Source: Micropepsaceae bacterium (GTDB lineage: Bacteria > Pseudomonadota > Alphaproteobacteria > Micropepsales > Micropepsaceae). From it: a stretch of DNA of 10,771 nt. The translations under genes and the position numbers were made by a program. The stretch is from positions 1-10,771 of the forward strand of contig JANWHR010000035.1 in NCBI GenBank assembly GCA_025450355.1, written 5' to 3'. Below are positions 6,925 to 10,771 of this stretch, in pieces (the stretch's first letter is position 1; the number at the start of each line of letters is the position of its first letter). Under the pieces are notes generated by a model that did not search any database, was not told where the DNA came from, and was given only the letters and a program-made list of their open reading frames with translations.

Positions 6925-9337
6925 GGGTTTTCCTTCCTTCGGGCTGTGAAATCGGGGCAATGCGCTGGAGTATGCGCGGCGGCGTTGCGGGGAGCGGAAT
7001 GTCGTTTACCTGCAATGCATCCGCGATTCCGTTCGCGATGCAGGCCGGAACGCTCATGCAGTTTCCTTCTGCGAGTCCCTTGGCGCCAAGTGGCGTAAAG
7101 GGTGACGGCGATTCCATGTACATGGTGGTCAGCGGCGGGACTTCACAGGCGGTCGGCACCAGGTAGTCGGCAAAACTCCCGGACTGGAAAACGCCATGGG
7201 TGTTATAGACGAATTCTTCGTACAGCGCGGTCGCAAGCCCCTGCACGAATGCGCCGCGGATTTGCCCTTCGGCCAGCAGCGGGTTCAGCACGGCGCCGGC
7301 GTCATGCATGGAATAGTACCGGTCCACCCGCACGCTGCCGCTGGACGGTTCGATTTCCACGCCGCACATGTCGAAGACGAAGCCGTAGGTGAGAGAGGTG
7401 TTGATGCGGTCGCTGCTGTCGGGCGGCTCCAGTTGAGGAGGATTCCAGACCGCAGTTTCCCGCAGGCCCGGATCCATGCCGTCGGGCAGCATGACCGGAG
7501 ACCAGTGTGCCGTGCCTGCCGCGCGTCCGAATGAAATCGCGTTGTCGGGATTGGAGCGGCTGCGCACCTTGCTATCGGCGAACTCCACATCGTCCGGCAG
7601 AATATTCAATTGCTTTGCCGCAATCCGCGCGAGCTTGTCGCGAATGCGAGTGCCCGCGAGGTGAACCGCGACGGCAGCACCCGGCGAAAAACGGCAGGAA
7701 TAGTTTCCACTCGCGATGGACCACTGGTCTTTTGCGGTGTCGATTTCAAGGTTGACAGAAATATCTTCGGGCCGAAGTCCCAACTGTTCCGCGACGATTT
7801 GCGAAATCACCGTTTCGTGGCCCTGGCCCTGCACGGGCACGTCCGCGGTCACGGATACGGCGCCGAGCGGATCGACATTGACCGTCGCCATGGAAATGGC
7901 GCCGTTCTTGGGACCGGCCCGCTCGCGCGCAGATGGTGTCAGCAATGTTGAAAGGTAGCCCATGTTGGACATGCCGGGCTCGACAATCGCGGCGAATCCG
8001 ATGCCGTATCGCCGTCCGGCCTGCCGCGCCGCATCCCGGCGCGATTTCAGCTCCTCCAGCCGCCCGTTGCCGGCCGCAATCTCGACGGCTTTCGGGTAAT
8101 CGCCGGAATCGTACAGGGCCCCGGCCGCTGTCCGATAGGGAAAGGCTTTGGCCGGAACCAGATTTCTCCGGATGACATCGAGGGGATCGAGATTGAGCTC
8201 CATGGCGATGCGGTGCATCAGCCGTTCCAATGCGAGGTAGAGCTGCGGTCCGCCAAAGCCGCGAACCAGCGCTGCCGGGGCTTTGTTTGTCAGTACGATG
8301 CGATTGGTGATAGCCAGATTCCGGATGTCATAAGCGCCGGTGCTCGCGCCGTGCATCCGGTAGAGCGGTCCGGGCATCGGCGCTCGCAAGTACGCGCCGT
8401 AATCCTCAATCTGCTCCAGGCGCAGCGCGAGCACGCGGCCGTCGCGCTTCACGGCGGCTTCCGCAATGGTCAAGCGGTTCGGGCCCGAACTCGCGGCCGT
8501 CAGATGTTCGAGACGGTCCTCGACCCACTTGACCGGCCGCCCCGAAATGCGTGCGGCGAGCCCCATGAGCACGATGTACGGGAACACGGACAATTTGATG
8601 CCGAAGCTTCCGCCGCTGTCGCCTGCCGTGCGCAGGCGCAGCCGGTTTCCGGGGACCCGCATTGCGCGCGCCATGACGGGATGGGCGCTGAACGGCCCCT
8701 GAAAATTGGACAGCACGTCATAACTGCCGCCGGATGCGCGATATTCCGCTACTACGACGAAACATTCGATCGGGGTGAATGAATTGCGAGGATATGCGGT
8801 GGTCAGCTTAACCACCGCATCGGCTTCGGCGAACGCCCGGTCAGGATCGCCGTAAACAAAACTCCGTGGTCCGATTTCGTTTCCGGAGAGATCGTCGTGC
8901 AACCGCGGTGCGCCGGCTTCGAGCGCCTGTCGCGGATCGAGCACGGCGGGTAGGACTTCGTAATCGATCTCCACGGCGGCTGCGGCATCCTCCGCGAGGT
9001 AGCGGTTTGCGGCGAGCACAAGCGCCACCGGTTCGCCGAAATACCGCACCCGTTCGTAAGCGAGCGACCACTGCCGAACAGGCTCCTTGACGGCCACGAG
9101 AAACGGATCGGAAAGAGCGCGGATTTCATCTCCGGTGATGACGGCGTGCACGCCGGGCATCGCCAGCGCGCGGGCATTCTCAATCCGGCGAATCCGGGCA
9201 TGCGCGTGCGGTGACCGGATGACATGGGCAGACAGCGTTCCGGCCGGAACCGCGACATCATCGGCAAACCGGCCCTTGCCGGTCAGCAGGGCGGCGTCTT
9301 CCTTGCGCCGCACGGGCTTGCCTAGCACTGAATTCAT
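6902..9337 (-). CDS. Molybdopterin-binding large subunit, xanthine dehydrogenase / CoxL family
   Basis: This 811-residue protein matches the catalytic subunit of Mo-hydroxylases, which use water to hydroxylate aldehydes or N-heteroaromatic rings. It starts GKPVRRKEDAALLTGKGRF (6-24), followed by the a/b hammerhead domain (about 17-126). The Mo-cofactor domains contain GGSFG (242-246), VRGFGGPQ (358-365), GQGHET (504-509) and GAKGLAEGN (751-759), where Glu757 is the expected catalytic base. The active-site loop lacks the AYxCSFR Cys of true CO dehydrogenase and is not the form-II AYRGAGR; RGFGGPQ matches xanthine dehydrogenase. CO oxidation is thus excluded, and hydroxylation of a heteroaromatic or aldehyde is more likely. 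No FAD (CoxM-like) or 2Fe-2S (CoxS-like) partner lies in the window; they would have to be upstream or elsewhere. There is no Tat signal, so it is cytoplasmic. ATG 9337 overlaps the UbiD stop as ATGA, indicating coupled translation. Confidence 0.92.
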   Translation of the reverse strand: MNSVLGKPVRRKEDAALLTGKGRFADDVAVPAGTLSAHVIRSPHAHARIRRIENARALAMPGVHAVITGDEIRALSDPFLVAVKEPVRQWSLAYERVRYFGEPVALVLAANRYLAEDAAAAVEIDYEVLPAVLDPRQALEAGAPRLHDDLSGNEIGPRSFVYGDPDRAFAEADAVVKLTTAYPRNSFTPIECFVVVAEYRASGGSYDVLSNFQGPFSAHPVMARAMRVPGNRLRLRTAGDSGGSFGIKLSVFPYIVLMGLAARISGRPVKWVEDRLEHLTAASSGPNRLTIAEAAVKRDGRVLALRLEQIEDYGAYLRAPMPGPLYRMHGASTGAYDIRNLAITNRIVLTNKAPAALVRGFGGPQLYLALERLMHRIAMELNLDPLDVIRRNLVPAKAFPYRTAAGALYDSGDYPKAVEIAAGNGRLEELKSRRDAARQAGRRYGIGFAAIVEPGMSNMGYLSTLLTPSARERAGPKNGAISMATVNVDPLGAVSVTADVPVQGQGHETVISQIVAEQLGLRPEDISVNLEIDTAKDQWSIASGNYSCRFSPGAAVAVHLAGTRIRDKLARIAAKQLNILPDDVEFADSKVRSRSNPDNAISFGRAAGTAHWSPVMLPDGMDPGLRETAVWNPPQLEPPDSSDRINTSLTYGFVFDMCGVEIEPSSGSVRVDRYYSMHDAGAVLNPLLAEGQIRGAFVQGLATALYEEFVYNTHGVFQSGSFADYLVPTACEVPPLTTMYMESPSPFTPLGAKGLAEGNCMSVPACIANGIADALQVNDIPLPATPPRILQRIAPISQPEGRKTHDRRQMP
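6931..6939 (-). promoter_or_regulatory. Ribosome binding site of the cupin gene
   Basis: Read on the minus strand this is AAGGAAGGA, the strongest Shine-Dalgarno seen in the window, 6 bases before ATG 6924. It lies inside the last codons of the Mo-subunit gene and decides the cupin start against the upstream candidate at 6960. The cupin may be translated more strongly than its coupled neighbours. Confidence 0.75.
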
Positions 9338-10771
9338 GAGCGTTTGGGCGGTGCAAGCCCCAGCTCCGGCCAGCGCGCGAGCGCGGCGGCCCGGTCCGCA
9401 TCCTGCGGCCAGACGATCGGTGGAAAACGCGCGCCGCCGAGATCGGGATCAGGTTCGTAATCGAGGTTCATGGTCGCATCGATCAGCACGCGATTCCACT
9501 TGCCGGTACCGAACAGGGCTGCGTTGCGGTCGCGCCGGCGCGTCGAGGGGTCCAGTCCCATGCCGAATGTCGCGGGCATGATGACAATGTCATTCTCCCC
9601 TGCATTGACGCGATGCGCGATCGCCCAATCGACCGCCGCGTAGTCGTTGATGTCGATATCGTCATCAACGACCGTCACATGTTTATAGCGGACATGACCG
9701 GCGGAGCTGCCCCAGAGAGCGTTTGCGGCCTGCTTCGCCTGGCCGCGATAGCTCTGCTGCATCTGGACAACCACGTTGATGCCGGCCTGAACGGGCGGAC
9801 ACCAAACACCGGTGATCCCCGGCACGCCCGCGCGATCGAGCACGTTCCAGGCGGTTGCGGAACGCATGATGGAACTGCAGATCGCGTTTTCCGAATAGCT
9901 GCCGGGAAGCGACCCTTCGATGGTGCCGCGCAAGATCGGATCATCGCGATGGGTGATGCTGGTGACGCGGATGGCCGGTTTCGGCGCGCGGTCGCCGGCG
10001 ACATAGCCGGTGAACTCCGCAAACGGACCTTCCATGACATAGCTGGAAGGATCCAGACCGAGCATGCCTTCGATGACAATCTCCGCATTTGCGGGAACGT
10101 AGAGATCGGAGGTCTCACATTTTACCAGTTCCACCGGCGCGCCACGGATCGCCCCCATGACGTCATATTCGCTGACGCCTTTCGGCACCGGCTGGCCGGC
10201 ACAGAATCCGAGTGCCTCTTCCCAGCCGATGACACAGGCAATCGGCATCTCCTTCGCGCCCTGCTGCTGCCATGCCGTGACATGCTGACCGATATGCTGT
10301 GCGCGCCACATCAGAATCGGGATGGTTCGCGGTCCTGCAACCATGCCGCGATAAATCCCCACGTTTGGAATTCCGGTCACCGGGTCCTTGGTGACAATTC
10401 CGGCATAGGTCAGGATGTAACGCCCGCCATCGACGCGATTCCAGAACGGAACTGGAAATTGCAGAATGTCGATGTCGTTCCCGGTCAGAACGTTCTGTTT
10501 CACCGGGCCAGTCCCGACAATCCTGGGCGGAATGCGCTCGTTCAACAGGGTGCGGCCGAGCTTTACGAGTTCTCGCGGATGCGTATCGCCGGGCATTCCC
10601 AGCATCATCGCCACGCGCCGGTAACTGGAAAGACCGCAGCCGAACACGCGCCGGCACCGGCTGTCCCGGCGATTGTAATTTTTGATGTTGTTGAAGAGCA
10701 GAGCTGGACCGTCGCCCTCGCCCTGCGCGAGGCGCATGATCGTGCCGAGCTCGATATTCCAGTCCACTTCG
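9334..10771 (-). CDS. UbiD-family prenylated-FMN-dependent (de)carboxylase, 5' end outside window
   Basis: At least 478 codons are visible, with the frame open at the right edge. The GTG at 10767 is an internal Val in E-V-D-W-N-I-E-L, matching the segment some tens of residues into UbiD proteins, so the true start lies beyond base 10771. Counting that GTG as residue 1, NVGIYR gives Asn135 and Arg140, followed by His158, Glu200 (GVSE), and EGPFAEF with Glu246 and Glu251. Their order and spacing match the metal ligands (Asn, His, Glu) and the Arg-Glu-Glu catalytic set of the fungal ferulate decarboxylase Fdc1. All key residues are present, so it should be active with prFMN, Mn/Mg and K. UbiD enzymes remove or add carboxylates on aromatic, heteroaromatic or alpha,beta-unsaturated acids. 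No UbiX flavin prenyltransferase is in the window. It heads the visible operon and is ATGA-coupled to the Mo subunit, suggesting consecutive steps on one ring. Confidence 0.93.
   Translation of the reverse strand, partial: EVDWNIELGTIMRLAQGEGDGPALLFNNIKNYNRRDSRCRRVFGCGLSSYRRVAMMLGMPGDTHPRELVKLGRTLLNERIPPRIVGTGPVKQNVLTGNDIDILQFPVPFWNRVDGGRYILTYAGIVTKDPVTGIPNVGIYRGMVAGPRTIPILMWRAQHIGQHVTAWQQQGAKEMPIACVIGWEEALGFCAGQPVPKGVSEYDVMGAIRGAPVELVKCETSDLYVPANAEIVIEGMLGLDPSSYVMEGPFAEFTGYVAGDRAPKPAIRVTSITHRDDPILRGTIEGSLPGSYSENAICSSIMRSATAWNVLDRAGVPGITGVWCPPVQAGINVVVQMQQSYRGQAKQAANALWGSSAGHVRYKHVTVVDDDIDINDYAAVDWAIAHRVNAGENDIVIMPATFGMGLDPSTRRRDRNAALFGTGKWNRVLIDATMNLDYEPDPDLGGARFPPIVWPQDADRAAALARWPELGLAPPKRS

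Noticed and set aside
6925..6960. Upstream cupin start at 6960 giving 12 more residues
   Set aside because: The strong AAGGAAGGA site lies downstream of it, 6 bases before ATG 6924, and the extra residues overlap the end of the Mo-subunit gene without any domain-like sequence.
6271..7098. Plus-strand open frame of 275 codons crossing the amidohydrolase, cupin and Mo-subunit genes
   Set aside because: It crosses three well-supported genes on the opposite strand and shows no recognisable domain.
6902..9337. Aerobic carbon monoxide dehydrogenase large subunit (CoxL proper)
   Set aside because: The AYxCSFR loop with the copper-binding Cys is absent; the loop is VRGFGGPQ, so CO oxidation is not supported.
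10765..10767. GTG as start of the ubiD gene
   Set aside because: The frame is open to the window edge and this Val falls inside a conserved N-terminal UbiD segment, so the gene starts outside the window.

Overview
The window is GC-rich (about 60% by eye), has no introns, and shows tight gene packing with 4-base ATGA overlaps. This suggests a bacterial chromosome, most likely Pseudomonadota and perhaps Alphaproteobacteria; the assignment rests on composition and protein style only. I see no RNA genes, insertion sequences, CRISPR arrays or phage genes.

Layout from left to right. Bases 1-333 hold no gene I can support. Bases 334-783 (+) encode a small membrane protein that looks like DUF2784. 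Bases 796-3575 (-) hold two genes read leftward: a FAD-dependent aromatic-ring monooxygenase (3575 to 2355), followed by a cytoplasmic gamma-glutamyltransferase-fold Ntn-hydrolase (2346 to 796). Bases 3715-4170 (+) encode a small exported protein of unknown function, divergent from the monooxygenase. Bases 4171-10771 (-) hold one compact operon that enters from the right edge. Its order is UbiD-type prFMN decarboxylase (5' end outside the window), molybdopterin-binding large subunit of the xanthine dehydrogenase family, small cupin, Atz/Trz-type metal-dependent amidohydrolase, and alpha/beta hydrolase. Every junction in this operon is an overlap, so the five proteins are probably made together.

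Read as a unit, the window looks like a degradative locus for an aromatic or, more likely, N-heteroaromatic compound. It offers a Mo-hydroxylase subunit and a flavin monooxygenase for ring hydroxylation, UbiD for removing or adding a ring carboxylate, a cupin that could open the ring, and three hydrolases (amidohydrolase, alpha/beta hydrolase, Ntn-hydrolase) that could process amide, imine or formyl products. This resembles the logic of the nicotinate and picolinate pathways (Mo hydroxylase, FAD monooxygenase, ring-cleavage dioxygenase, alpha/beta-hydrolase deformylase, amidase). The gene set and order differ from those clusters as I know them, and the substrate cannot be read from the sequence.

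Several enzymes depart from family norms at key residues. The GGT-like protein keeps its nucleophile but has lost the gamma-glutamyl pocket. The amidohydrolase lacks the usual catalytic Glu. The cupin has H-x-N instead of H-x-H. The Mo subunit carries a xanthine-dehydrogenase-like RGFGGPQ loop and has no FAD or Fe-S partner in the window.
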